Shown one piece after another: positions 40,101 to 47,701 of a stretch of DNA of 64,000 nt. Where the stretch lies: contig NZ_AVCC01000004.1 in assembly GCF_000622895.1 (NCBI RefSeq), forward strand, positions 1 through 64,000. The letters are read 5' to 3'. The DNA comes from Herminiimonas sp. CN (GTDB lineage: Bacteria > Pseudomonadota > Gammaproteobacteria > Burkholderiales > Burkholderiaceae_D). Made by a program: the position numbers and the translations under genes. The notes beneath the pieces are model-generated. The model was not told the DNA's origin. It was given only the letters and a program-made list of their open reading frames with translations, and did not search any database. Each line of letters opens with the position of its first letter. Position 1 is the stretch's first letter.

Positions 40101-43100
40101 GCATTTCCTGCTCTACCCAGCCCAGCTTTTGCCAATCCGCGTATATCTTTGCGCGTAAGGCGCGTTCCGTCGGCGCCAGTGAAACGTCCAGTGGATGCAT
40201 CGTATTGAATTCCTCCATTTCCGCCTTGATTGTCAAGATTTTGGAGATTAACGTCAATCAATTTTTGGATATTGCCAAGGTGGTCGCCATATACCCAATC
40301 GAGCGGCGCAATGCCGGCGCTACGCTTGCCGCTGACTTGGTGCGGATGCGGTGCCAGGTGTTCCGTGGTCCCGAACTTCAGTGCCGACGATAGCATTTGC
40401 TCCGGTCGCCGGCGCAATGCCTCGTCCGTAATCCCGGCCGGGTCGCCTATGAACACCTTGCCGGTGTTGTGGGCATAGTTCGCCGCGATGTTGTACAGGG
40501 CTGCGCCGAAGCTGCCGCCCTCGCTCAGGAGTGACACGTCAATCCAGACATCGTCCTTGCCGTGCGCCTCTTCCGCATTTTTTCCGGGGCGATCGCTTTC
40601 GCGGTTCACCATCTCGCCGTCATTCAAGTTGAAGCCGTACAGGCTGCTGCCGTATTTATTGAACGGCCGCACCATCATGCGCGCCATCGTATCGTCCGGC
40701 AAATCGAATTGATAGCGCGTCTCGCCGGGAATGTTGGTGATCTTGCGCACCTTGATATCGGGCCGGATATCGTGCGTAATGCCTTCCACGGTGGTGCTGG
40801 GCGATGCCTTGAATTGGAATGCGTCACCAATTGAGGCAATGCTGCGCAAAATATCATCGTCCAGTGTGCCATCGGCGCGCGAGAACTGCGCCTCTTCTTC
40901 GTTGGCTTGGCCGCCCCTGTTCTGAACGTGTTCTGCCCACGTCTGCACCATGATCGCGCGCACCGCCGCCACATCCGACACCAATGCATGCAGATCGAAG
41001 TTGGTCCCGGCCAAGCTATCCACGATTCGAGTTGCTACCTGCATGAAACGATAGGCAACTTGCCGAAACAGATTGGCGTCGGCCTTCGCCAGATCGCCCC
41101 AAAACTGCGGGTCCATCCACATCGCACCGTTGATATCGGCCAGCACTTCGCTTTCAGCCGTCCGGACTGACACGTCCTGGCCGCCACTACGGGCCTGCTC
41201 CCAGTCGCTGCGATTAGCGACCGTATCTTTCAGCAGATACTGATTAATTTGCTGGCGCAACCGCTCTCCCATTGCTGGATCGCTCTGCTCCATCGCGTGC
41301 AGCGTTTCATGGCCGGCAATCGCCAGCGCCGGACTGCGCAAGCTACTCGAAATGTAGGCGGTGCCTTTGTAGCTGACGCCTTCGAACGTTGTGTTGCCGG
41401 TGACGAAATGCACATCGATGCCGAATGCCTTGCCAATTCGCTTGGCTAGGGCATGTTCGGCGGTCGGCGCCGTCTTCAGCGCCTGCACCGGCTCCACGCC
41501 TGATTTTTCGAGCGCGACGTTCAGCTTTGCCACTGCCTTCCTTGATTTGGCCAACTCATGCTCATTCAGCTTTGGCGACGACTGCTGGCCAACCCGCTCC
41601 GGAACGGAAGGAGTTTCTGGCAGAGTTTCGCGGAAATAGGCGGCATCGGCTAACGGCGAATTCAGGCCGAATACTTTATTTTTTGCGCCAATCGCCCCGG
41701 CAGCAACCAGCGCGTCGCGGATTTGCGTCGGCGTCGCGTCGGGCGCAACGGTTACGTCCTCGCCGGTTTCAAAGTTTTGCGCCGGGTATTTGCCGATGTG
41801 CACCACGCCGTCTTTGACCATAACCGGCTCGGCAGATGTTGGCGTGCGGCCAACGGATATCCCTTTACGCGCGGCATCTACCCGGGATGCCTTGGCTTCC
41901 CCCTCGGTTTTTGGCTTGGATTTTTGTGTGGCATTGACTCCATCCGAATCCAATGCCTTCGGAGTATTCGTCGCCGGCTGGCTAAAAATATCCCCCTGCC
42001 CTGCAAGGCTATCGTCGGCACTCTGCCCCAACTGGAAATTATCCGAGCTGGCATCTTGGCGTGATGCTATTTCCTTCTGGATTCCGGCCTGCCGCTCGGC
42101 TTCGGCAAGCTTGCGCTCATTGGCCTGGGTGTCGGCCCGCTGCTTTTCCTGTGCGACTACTTGGGCGCGGCCTTCGGCTGCAGTTTCTCCTTGGAGTTTG
42201 GTTGGCTGCTCGGCCTGCTTCTCCGTCTTGGGAACCGCCACCGGCTGTTCAGGGTCGGCAGCGGGCGCCGCGCGCTCAACTGGCCCGGCGCGCAGCTCAC
42301 GTTCGCCCGGAATGGTACGATGCATGCGCGGCCCTTCGCCAGTCGGCACCCACTGGCCGTCTTCCTGCTTGACGTGCTCGACCGTGACGCTGAACCCTTC
42401 ACCTTGGCCGTTGCTTGGCGTGTACGAGATAACGCGATCGTGACCGTAATAGCCCTTCACCACGTTGCCCGGCGTGAAGTAGTCGGCCATCTGGCGCGCG
42501 TGTTCTTTCTGGCGGGCTTTGCCGGTCAGCTTCGGTGCGGGGTATTGCGCCTTCGCTTGGCGCTCGGTCGTTGGTTTCGCAAACGGCTTTTTCGTGTTAC
42601 CCGATTTCAGCCAGTCCTTGAATCCCTGCATAGACGTTTCCGTGATGGCCTTGCCTCCGGTCCAGCCCTTATCATAATTAGCCTGGTATGCGGCCTGCGC
42701 CTGCTCCTTGCCATCAAAGCCGAGCATGACTTTATGTTCATCTGGCTTGCCAGTGACTGGATCAACCTGATCCACCACGAACACCTTGTCGCTATCGTGA
42801 TTGGTGCCGATGAAGGTGTCGATGTGGTCTTTGTCCATCCCGACGGTACCCTTGATGTAGCCGTAGTGGTGGCGCATCTCGGTTTCCCATACCAAGCCGT
42901 CTTTGCCGGTACCGCTACGCGTGGAACCGGCTGGGTTTTCAATGGAAATGTCCAGTCCATGAAGGTTGATTTTTCCAACCTTATAGTTACCAGCCTCTTT
43001 TTGTTTATCTGTTGGCTGAGCCGCATCATTCAAGGGAGACGTAGCCGCTTCATGCGCAGCGACATCAAGCGCGGTTGGCGTGTCGATGACGGGCGCCGAT

Positions 43101-45352
43101 TCTGTCTGAATGGTCTTAGCTGCCTCCCGCCGCGCCTTCGCTTCCTTCTCAGTCTTTGGCTTGGCCTCAATCTTTGCCTGCGCTGCGGCAAGTTGATCTG
43201 CAACCTCCTTAGCCGCCGCGCCGTGCGCCGCATTCAATTCTTGCCGGACTGCAGTCAGATTGTGCTCGGCAGCCTGCGCCGCCACCTCGTCACCAGATAT
43301 AGCCGCGTCCTTGTAGTTGGCGATGGCTTGGGCGTGCTGTCCTGTCAGATCAGCGTGGGTCGCGCTTGCTGGCACCGCTTGCTGATTTTGTGCGAGTGCA
43401 TTGGCGGCCTGCTTCCTGCTTTGGATCGATTCTTTTTCAGTCCGAGGCGGAACGATGGGAGCTTCCGTCGCCAGTGCCGGCGGCATGGTCGCCTCATCGT
43501 CCAGCAGGTGTGCAGCATCGATCGCATCGCTTTCTGCCTGCGCAACTGGCGCTGGCGAAACAATCAGCGCTTCCGTTTGCGTCGGCGCTTCCACGCTTGC
43601 AGCCTCTACCTGTTCAGCAGCTGGCGCGATATCCGGCGTTGGCGCAATCTGTTGTGCCTCGACTGGATCGTCGGCAAACGTCGACTCAGCGCGCTCCCCG
43701 AGCTGGGGCGCATGACTCTCATGCTGCCCACCCCCCAACCCCGCCCCCATGGCGGCTCCCGTAACCAGCCCCATCGCAGCGGCGTTACCCACGCCTTTTC
43801 CTGCGGGGTCGCCCATCGCCAGATTCGTAAAAACCTGCTCTTGCGCCGACTGCGGCATTTCTTCCAGAACACCTTCGCTGAATGCGGATTTTGCAATGCG
43901 CGCCGGCAAATTGCCTGTGATGCCGCCGGCGCCACTCCCGCCCGCTAGCCGCGCGGCAATCGCTGTTTCCGCATCGCCCATCAGCTTCCCGGCCCCACGT
44001 CCGATCAGCGCAGTGCCAGTGCCAGCGGCAACCGCGGGCAATGCATAATCAGAATAGCCGCGCCCCGCTTGCTGCGCCTGGTCGGCGATCTGTCCAGCGG
44101 TTTGCGCACCCTCGGCACCAGAGCCCGTCCACATCAGCTTACCGGTGGCTTGCTCGATGGCCTTCTTTGCCGCCACTGAACCGGCCTGCTTCCCGGCCTC
44201 GGTCGCCAAGCCGCCCAGCGGCTCTGCTGCCGCAAGCGCCGCCTTCGCGCCGATCGCTTTGGCAACTCCCATGGTGACGGCCGTTCCGCCGATCATGCCC
44301 GGCAGCGATTTGGCAACGCCCCCGGCAATCGCGCGCGGATTCTGGACCGCCGCCAGAATCGTATCGACAAAGCCTTCCGCGTTCTGCGTCTTGGCATCAG
44401 ACGCCTTCTGCGCATCACTCAGGTATTCTCCCAGTGCCGCATTGGTCGCTTCCGGATCATAGCCAATGGCGCGCATGCCTTTGCCGACTGCGCCGCCCGT
44501 CGCCAGGCTGCCCAGGCCGACCACCGACTGGCCGAGATCAACCACGCCCTGGGCGAGCTTGATACCGATATCGCCCGCCGTGCGCAGCGCACCCGCTTGT
44601 GGCGGCTCTTTTTTCTTGGATGGCGCCATGAACTGTTCGAACAGCGCATCGCGCTCGCCGCCAACGTGCGGCGCAACCCAGTGGTCAAAGTACGCTTTCT
44701 TGGTGTAGGCCTTGTCCTCGTCGCTCAGGCGCTGGAATTCAGGCTTGGCTTCAACCTCAGTCCACATCGGAGCCTTACTTGGATCGGCAACCGCGACCGC
44801 CTTCGCAGGCTCCGCAGCCTGCGCCGCAGTTGATCCCGAGAGTCGCCCCAGGATATCGTTGACATAGGACGATACGCGCTTGCCGTTGCCGTCGGCGGCG
44901 TCATTGCGCCATGCCCTGCCTTTCCCAACGGTCATGTTTCCGGCCCCGGAGAAATAACCGGTCGCCATCCTGGCCGGGTCGTCGCCCGACTTGGTACCCA
45001 AGTCCTTGACGATGCGCGCCATCACGGCCAGGTTGTGGTCAGGGTTATCGATCGTCTCTCCGGGCCTGGCGTATTGCTTGAACGTGCCCGGCATTACCTG
45101 CCCTGCGCCGCGCGCGCCGTCTATGCTGGTTACTGCGTTCTTGCCATTGTTCGACTCTTGGCCCAGCAATGCACCCATGACCTGGCGCTGTACCGGCGAC
45201 AAACCCTCGCGCTGGGCTATTCCATCTATGGCAGAGACATCAATGGCGGTGGTGGTTTTTGATGTCGCCGCCGGTTTTTCCTGAAACAAAAAACTGGAAT
45301 TGCCCGGCTGGTCTTGGATGTCGCGGAGAAGGCTGCCGAAGTTCGAATCCAT
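37157..45352 (-). CDS. Giant polyvalent ejection protein with N-terminal lytic transglycosylase (T7 gp16-like role)
   Basis: 2731 residues, the last late gene. About 40-170: soluble lytic transglycosylase/goose-lysozyme-like domain (GALLGQESNNG, catalytic Glu66; GARGAGQVMPGTFKQYA). About 194-248: segment duplicated in the lipoprotein at 47702. About 255-560: Gly/Ala-rich hydrophobic stretches. 787-920: domain resembling the phage polyvalent-protein pyrophosphatase-like module (YGYIKGTVGMDKDHIDTFIG). About 1345-1355: zincin-type HETLH. About 1490-1700 and 1850-2731: large polyvalent-protein-associated (LPD, LPD38-like) regions, with a hydrophobic helix near 2411-2434. Expected in the virion, ejected to cut peptidoglycan and protect DNA. 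GAGG precedes the ATG by 9 bases. Confidence 0.85.
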   Translation of the reverse strand: MDSNFGSLLRDIQDQPGNSSFLFQEKPAATSKTTTAIDVSAIDGIAQREGLSPVQRQVMGALLGQESNNGKNAVTSIDGARGAGQVMPGTFKQYARPGETIDNPDHNLAVMARIVKDLGTKSGDDPARMATGYFSGAGNMTVGKGRAWRNDAADGNGKRVSSYVNDILGRLSGSTAAQAAEPAKAVAVADPSKAPMWTEVEAKPEFQRLSDEDKAYTKKAYFDHWVAPHVGGERDALFEQFMAPSKKKEPPQAGALRTAGDIGIKLAQGVVDLGQSVVGLGSLATGGAVGKGMRAIGYDPEATNAALGEYLSDAQKASDAKTQNAEGFVDTILAAVQNPRAIAGGVAKSLPGMIGGTAVTMGVAKAIGAKAALAAAEPLGGLATEAGKQAGSVAAKKAIEQATGKLMWTGSGAEGAQTAGQIADQAQQAGRGYSDYALPAVAAGTGTALIGRGAGKLMGDAETAIAARLAGGSGAGGITGNLPARIAKSAFSEGVLEEMPQSAQEQVFTNLAMGDPAGKGVGNAAAMGLVTGAAMGAGLGGGQHESHAPQLGERAESTFADDPVEAQQIAPTPDIAPAAEQVEAASVEAPTQTEALIVSPAPVAQAESDAIDAAHLLDDEATMPPALATEAPIVPPRTEKESIQSRKQAANALAQNQQAVPASATHADLTGQHAQAIANYKDAAISGDEVAAQAAEHNLTAVRQELNAAHGAAAKEVADQLAAAQAKIEAKPKTEKEAKARREAAKTIQTESAPVIDTPTALDVAAHEAATSPLNDAAQPTDKQKEAGNYKVGKINLHGLDISIENPAGSTRSGTGKDGLVWETEMRHHYGYIKGTVGMDKDHIDTFIGTNHDSDKVFVVDQVDPVTGKPDEHKVMLGFDGKEQAQAAYQANYDKGWTGGKAITETSMQGFKDWLKSGNTKKPFAKPTTERQAKAQYPAPKLTGKARQKEHARQMADYFTPGNVVKGYYGHDRVISYTPSNGQGEGFSVTVEHVKQEDGQWVPTGEGPRMHRTIPGERELRAGPVERAAPAADPEQPVAVPKTEKQAEQPTKLQGETAAEGRAQVVAQEKQRADTQANERKLAEAERQAGIQKEIASRQDASSDNFQLGQSADDSLAGQGDIFSQPATNTPKALDSDGVNATQKSKPKTEGEAKASRVDAARKGISVGRTPTSAEPVMVKDGVVHIGKYPAQNFETGEDVTVAPDATPTQIRDALVAAGAIGAKNKVFGLNSPLADAAYFRETLPETPSVPERVGQQSSPKLNEHELAKSRKAVAKLNVALEKSGVEPVQALKTAPTAEHALAKRIGKAFGIDVHFVTGNTTFEGVSYKGTAYISSSLRSPALAIAGHETLHAMEQSDPAMGERLRQQINQYLLKDTVANRSDWEQARSGGQDVSVRTAESEVLADINGAMWMDPQFWGDLAKADANLFRQVAYRFMQVATRIVDSLAGTNFDLHALVSDVAAVRAIMVQTWAEHVQNRGGQANEEEAQFSRADGTLDDDILRSIASIGDAFQFKASPSTTVEGITHDIRPDIKVRKITNIPGETRYQFDLPDDTMARMMVRPFNKYGSSLYGFNLNDGEMVNRESDRPGKNAEEAHGKDDVWIDVSLLSEGGSFGAALYNIAANYAHNTGKVFIGDPAGITDEALRRRPEQMLSSALKFGTTEHLAPHPHQVSGKRSAGIAPLDWVYGDHLGNIQKLIDVNLQNLDNQGGNGGIQYDASTGRFTGADGTRLTRKDIRGLAKAGLGRAGNAGGDTLARHALLKSLLQPLRAGQSGRQPLGVLAHLSRQLRNHVSTVDQGSGELKGILYSRTGDLTADGALGDRSAPIITPKQQSLPLEGAKAGSRASWDAPENTRLDNIIYKLQDKHIDLRRAVQAITKESGQIADSYDPYLQEELFHSRSSSRVEAFVNKELTPLLKNAVARQLSLDEIDQYLHARHAKEANALIAERNPEIPDGGSGMTNKDADAYFAGLTDSKRRHLTAVAEKVDAILAETRRLYASYGLESAGTVKEWGDMFKHYVPLMREDDGAGMGIGQGFSIKGKEVKHRTGSTRSVVNILANIALQREKVIVRGEKNRVAVALAGLVKLNPSPDFWTFAPVPERRYNEATGLVEMSINGNWKSADNVVVAKIKDSKGEIQERAIVFNERNERALRMAKSMKNLDTAQLNGLLGVSAKITRYFAAINTQYNPVFGATNLVRDIGESTLNLSSTPLAGQRLKLMKNIGPALVAIGRSTRADRKGKTIDSDMGRLWEEYRAEGGATGFRDMYANSADRADAIKSAMDPTAWMESTAGKMFTANGALKVPMAKLQGGGKVMLDLLSDYNESMENATRLSVYKMAREQGISKQRAASIAKNITVNFNRKGQSAQQIGALYMFFNAAVQGTARLSQTLFTMDGGNIKTARLTSAGKKIIVGGIAWGAMQAVMLSLAGFDDDEPPEFIRERNIIIPIGSKKYVTIPMPLGYHAIPNIGRIAAEFALGGYKKPTDHVLRLLGVITEAFNPIGGGGISVQGFTPTPAAPFVALAVDKDWTGKSISKPTFDKLEPGYTRIKSTASAPAKMIAEAINYLSGGTEYVAGKASPTPDQIDYLFGQVTGGVGRELNKAAQSVTAIATGDDLPPHKIPLVSRFYGDSENAFSASNKFYANTTKLHEHDKEIKGRLEDRQPIQEYIDNNPDVSMIGYGKAVENQIKLLRNQRKQLEAENASRDQIKESNDAITRKMQEFNERMKEVNVK
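44609..44773 (-). repeat. 165-bp inverted repeat, arm 1 (inside the giant gene)
   Basis: Codons about 194-248 of the giant protein (APMWTEVEAKPEFQ ... FEQFMAPSKKK). On the minus strand it matches 47930-48094 of the plus strand at 160 of 165 bases by my reading; the five differences are single substitutions. The match stops sharply at both ends. Confidence 0.92.
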
Positions 45353-45428
45353 GTGCTGCGCCTCAAATAATGGTCTGGATGGGCTAGTCTATTGGCCCAT
45401 CCAGTATTTGATGCTTGGAATTTGGAAT

Positions 45429-45460
45429 GAAAAACCCGCCGATGTCGCCAAGAGCGGGCT
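45429..45460 (-). terminator. Rho-independent terminator after the rha-like gene
   Basis: Read leftward: AGCCCGC, a 14-base loop region, GCGGGTTTTTC. The stem CCCGC/GCGGG (45435-45439 with 45454-45458) is followed by five T (45430-45434). It would end leftward transcription from the regulatory genes before the giant late gene begins at 45352, insulating early from late expression. Confidence 0.7.
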
Positions 45461-45477
45461 GGGTTACGCGCAATTAT

Positions 45478-46200
45478 TTACATCCGATCGCCGCACACCA
45501 TCTCCGATAGCCGCGCCATGCCTTTTGCTGTAATACGCGCTTGCGTACTGGCCCACTCTGACCCGTCGCTTTTCTCGCCAGTCGCTATTTTGTGCTCCAT
45601 TACGCCCTGTTGCAGCCTTTCAGAATACGCCAGCAGGCCAGTGCCCATCGGTCGCTGATATGCCCATTTGCTCTGAATAAGAATTTGCTTGAGCTTCTTC
45701 TCCTGAACTTGAAGTGTCTTTGCGGCATCCCGAATGCACAGCGATCCATCGGTTGCCGTGGCGATCCGGTCAAGTGCTTCCACCTTTGGCGCTTGCTCCG
45801 CAACTTTTGATTCCAGCGTCAGAACCTTTTCCGTGTAGGTCAGCAGCAAGCCGCGCATTGCTACTGGATCGGAAAGCACTTGCATTGGGTCAATAGCGGG
45901 AACCTTCGCCTCCAATTCCGCCATGCGGTCGTAGACCTTGGCCTGGACTGCGTAGGACTCGGACATCACCATCAGCGAGGCCTCGCGCTTTGGCAGGCGG
46001 TAGCAAGGGTAAGTCTGGCCGTTTTGCTGGTTCTGGTAGGTGTCGGAAAATTTTCCGGCACCATCACCAAGCACTTTTGCGACCTTCTTCATGAAGTCGG
46101 AATGGGCTAACTCTGCCTTGTCCTCTTCTCGTAACTCGTTAATGACGCCGACCAATTCTACGCTGCTCATTGTTTTGACGATATTTACGATAGCATTCAT
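45478..46200 (-). CDS. Phage antirepressor, Rha-type N terminus with KilAC/ANT C terminus
   Basis: 240 residues. The N-terminal half contains FSDTYQNQQNGQTYPCYRLPKREASLMVMSESYAVQAKVYDRMAELE, the hallmark of Rha/antirepressor family proteins (shown here by LPKREASLMVMSES and VYDRMAELE). The C-terminal half (about 130-235, ALDRIATATDGSLCIRDAAKTLQVQEKKL, ITAKGMARLSEM) is a KilAC/ANT DNA-binding domain (PF03374). Such proteins counter phage repressors. It overlaps its upstream gene by four bases (ATGA), with a terminator after it. Confidence 0.85.
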   Translation of the reverse strand: MNAIVNIVKTMSSVELVGVINELREEDKAELAHSDFMKKVAKVLGDGAGKFSDTYQNQQNGQTYPCYRLPKREASLMVMSESYAVQAKVYDRMAELEAKVPAIDPMQVLSDPVAMRGLLLTYTEKVLTLESKVAEQAPKVEALDRIATATDGSLCIRDAAKTLQVQEKKLKQILIQSKWAYQRPMGTGLLAYSERLQQGVMEHKIATGEKSDGSEWASTQARITAKGMARLSEMVCGDRM

Positions 46201-46787
46201 GCTGCCACCTCCGAATCAAGAGACGCCATGTACGCAGCCTCGTCGAAATTGAGCCCTGCATTGGCTTTTCGCACCAGGTCTTGCTCCGTCAGGCGATCAA
46301 GATTGCCGCCCAAGTGTTTTGCGGATGCGGTCAGCCAATCCGCAATCGTGTTGAAAAACCCAGTGTACTGACCGCGAAAGCCGCTAAAGCCGTCGCTCCA
46401 TTCGCTCATGCGGCCCATATTCTTCATAGCCAAGCCGCCCTCCTGCTCAAAGCGCACCATGAACGATTCAATAATTCCCGTAAGGTGATGCGAAGCAAAT
46501 TCGCCCTTGTCTTCGCGCAGGAACTTCAGGAATGACTGCGCCATCGCCGCGCCAGTCTCATAGCCGCCGAAGTAACCGCCCGAGGCTGAAACGCTCCAGT
46601 ATGGCGTTTCAGTGACCGAACGTGACCCTGCTACAAATGGAAGGTTTTGGAATGCATGCTTAACTCGCCTCTTCTTTTGCAACCTCACAGGATCACTCAT
46701 GCGGGATATGCAAGGGAAATTTATGGCAAATGACTTCTTGGTCGCCATTCCTGATCCTACGTTTTCTGTATTTGTGCTAGCATTCAT
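46197..46787 (-). CDS. Phage protein of unknown function, coupled to the antirepressor
   Basis: 196 residues; not recognised. Visible: a basic N-terminal part (LQKKRRVKHAFQNLPF), an aromatic/glycine stretch (YWSVSASGGYFGGYETG), and helical segments with SFLKFLREDKGEFASHH and GFFNTIADWLTASAKHLGG. No membrane segment or cysteine pairs. ATG 46785-46787 was chosen because AGAGG lies 8 bases upstream; a longer form from 46820 lacks it. Its stop overlaps the antirepressor start, so the two are translationally coupled and probably act together. Confidence 0.65.
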   Translation of the reverse strand: MNASTNTENVGSGMATKKSFAINFPCISRMSDPVRLQKKRRVKHAFQNLPFVAGSRSVTETPYWSVSASGGYFGGYETGAAMAQSFLKFLREDKGEFASHHLTGIIESFMVRFEQEGGLAMKNMGRMSEWSDGFSGFRGQYTGFFNTIADWLTASAKHLGGNLDRLTEQDLVRKANAGLNFDEAAYMASLDSEVAA

Positions 46788-46820
46788 TTTGTTAGACCTC
46801 TTTTGTGATTGTTCTGACAT

Positions 46821-46856
46821 AAACCCCGATCCCGCCTGCGAAGCTGATTGGGGTTT
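46821..46856. terminator. Bidirectional-looking hairpin between the arc-like gene and its downstream operon
   Basis: AAACCCCGATC (46821-46831) pairs with GATTGGGGTTT (46846-46856), 11 pairs with one G-T. A T-rich tail follows on the plus strand (TTTTTCTTTT); on the minus strand the tail is only TTTAT. Leftward read-through from the arc-like gene would meet it before the 46787 gene, so it could act as a partial terminator or attenuator. Confidence 0.5.
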
Positions 46857-46861
46857 TTCTT

Positions 46862-47044
46862 TTAGTGCGCTGCATTTTGTTTTCCAATTCCTTGTTCGAT
46901 CAAGTGCACAAACTCAGAATTCATCGAACGATGGTTTTTTGTAGCTGCCTCCTTGACTTTTCCTCGTAATCCATCTGGCAGTCTCACAACAAAACTTTCC
47001 TTCATTTCACTTGGATAGCGAGCCCGCTCTAATTTCTCATTCAC
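46862..47044 (-). CDS. Arc-type ribbon-helix-helix repressor (leftward)
   Basis: 60 residues of the Arc/MetJ RHH fold (PF03869-type): YPSEMKESFVVRLPDGLRGKVKEAATKNHRSMNSEFVHLIEQGI, where ESFVVRLPD is the DNA-contacting beta strand. The start appears to be GTG (47042-47044) with GAGG about 8 bases upstream. A near-perfect promoter precedes it. Divergent from a second Arc-like gene at 47162; the pair brackets shared operators. Likely maintains lysogeny or times early genes (inference). Confidence 0.85.
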   Translation of the reverse strand: MNEKLERARYPSEMKESFVVRLPDGLRGKVKEAATKNHRSMNSEFVHLIEQGIGKQNAAH

Positions 47045-47064
47045 TTGATAACCTCACTTTGACT

Positions 47065-47151
47065 TGATGCCAACTCGGCATGACCAAAATATATTCCGAG
47101 TTAGCATCAATGTCAAGTAGGAAGTATTAAATATATTCCGAGTTGGCACTA
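47065..47151. promoter_or_regulatory. Three operator half-sites between the two Arc-type genes
   Basis: CCGAGTTRGCATCA-type sites at 47065-47078 (inverted), 47096-47109 and 47138-47151 (direct). The first two form an inverted repeat with arms of about 18 bp. The second and third share AAATATATTCCGAGTT and lie 42 bp apart, about four helical turns. The middle site sits between the -35 and -10 of the leftward promoter. Good candidates for RHH-repressor binding. Confidence 0.75.
47088..47116 (-). promoter_or_regulatory. Strong sigma-70 promoter of the leftward Arc-type gene
   Basis: On the minus strand TTGACA (47111-47116, exact consensus), 17-bp spacer, TATATT (47088-47093). The predicted start lies near 47081, giving a leader of about 37 nt. 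An operator half-site fills the spacer, so binding there would block polymerase. Confidence 0.8.
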
Positions 47152-47161
47152 TCATGTTGGT

Positions 47162-47590
47162 ATGTCTCATAAACCATACCCCAGCGAAACCCAAGATCGC
47201 TTCATCGTCCGCTTCCCAGACGGCATGCGTGACCGCATCGCCGAGGAGGCGAAGGCTAACGGACGCAGCATGAACGCTGAAATTGTCCAGAGATTAGAAA
47301 TGACTCTGGGCATGACAACCCGCCCCAATGTGCCAAACATATCCGGCGACATCCCCTTCTACATGGCGCAAGACATTGCGATGCTTGCCGAAGATACCGG
47401 GGTATCATTTCGGGAAATGCTTTCTCGCATCTTTATCGCCGGCATACATAAAGACGCCCCTCAAGTGCTTTATGTATCGATCACTCCCGGCGTTACAGCA
47501 GAAGAAGTGCGGAAAGCCTTAGAGGCAACGAGAGACATAGCGCGACCTGATGCAGCACTTGTGTTTGAGCCACTAGCTAAAAAGCCCTAA
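47162..47590 (+). CDS. Arc-type DNA-binding protein with C-terminal extension (rightward)
   Basis: 142 residues. About 1-55 is an Arc-like RHH domain (SETQDRFIVRFPDGMRDRIAEEAKANGRSMNAEIVQRLE) closely resembling the product of the divergent gene. The rest (FYMAQDIAMLAEDTGVSFREMLSRIFIAG, then a beta-rich LYVSITPGVTAEEVRKALEAT) is not recognised and may be a dimerisation or effector domain. No ribosome-binding site precedes the ATG. With its neighbour it forms the probable genetic switch, in place of a CI/Cro pair. Confidence 0.8.
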   Translation: MSHKPYPSETQDRFIVRFPDGMRDRIAEEAKANGRSMNAEIVQRLEMTLGMTTRPNVPNISGDIPFYMAQDIAMLAEDTGVSFREMLSRIFIAGIHKDAPQVLYVSITPGVTAEEVRKALEATRDIARPDAALVFEPLAKKP

Positions 47591-47701
47591 CCCTCCAATA
47601 ATTATTTAATGCTATTTAGCAGCTAAAACTAACATTTCCCTTTGTCAATATATAATCAAAACCATAATCAACGAAACGCCTGATTCTGACAAAGAGCGAA
47701 G

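Noticed and set aside
42161-43948. Long plus-strand frame within the giant ejection gene
   Set aside because: Antisense to a gene with clear domains; no start context or known motif.
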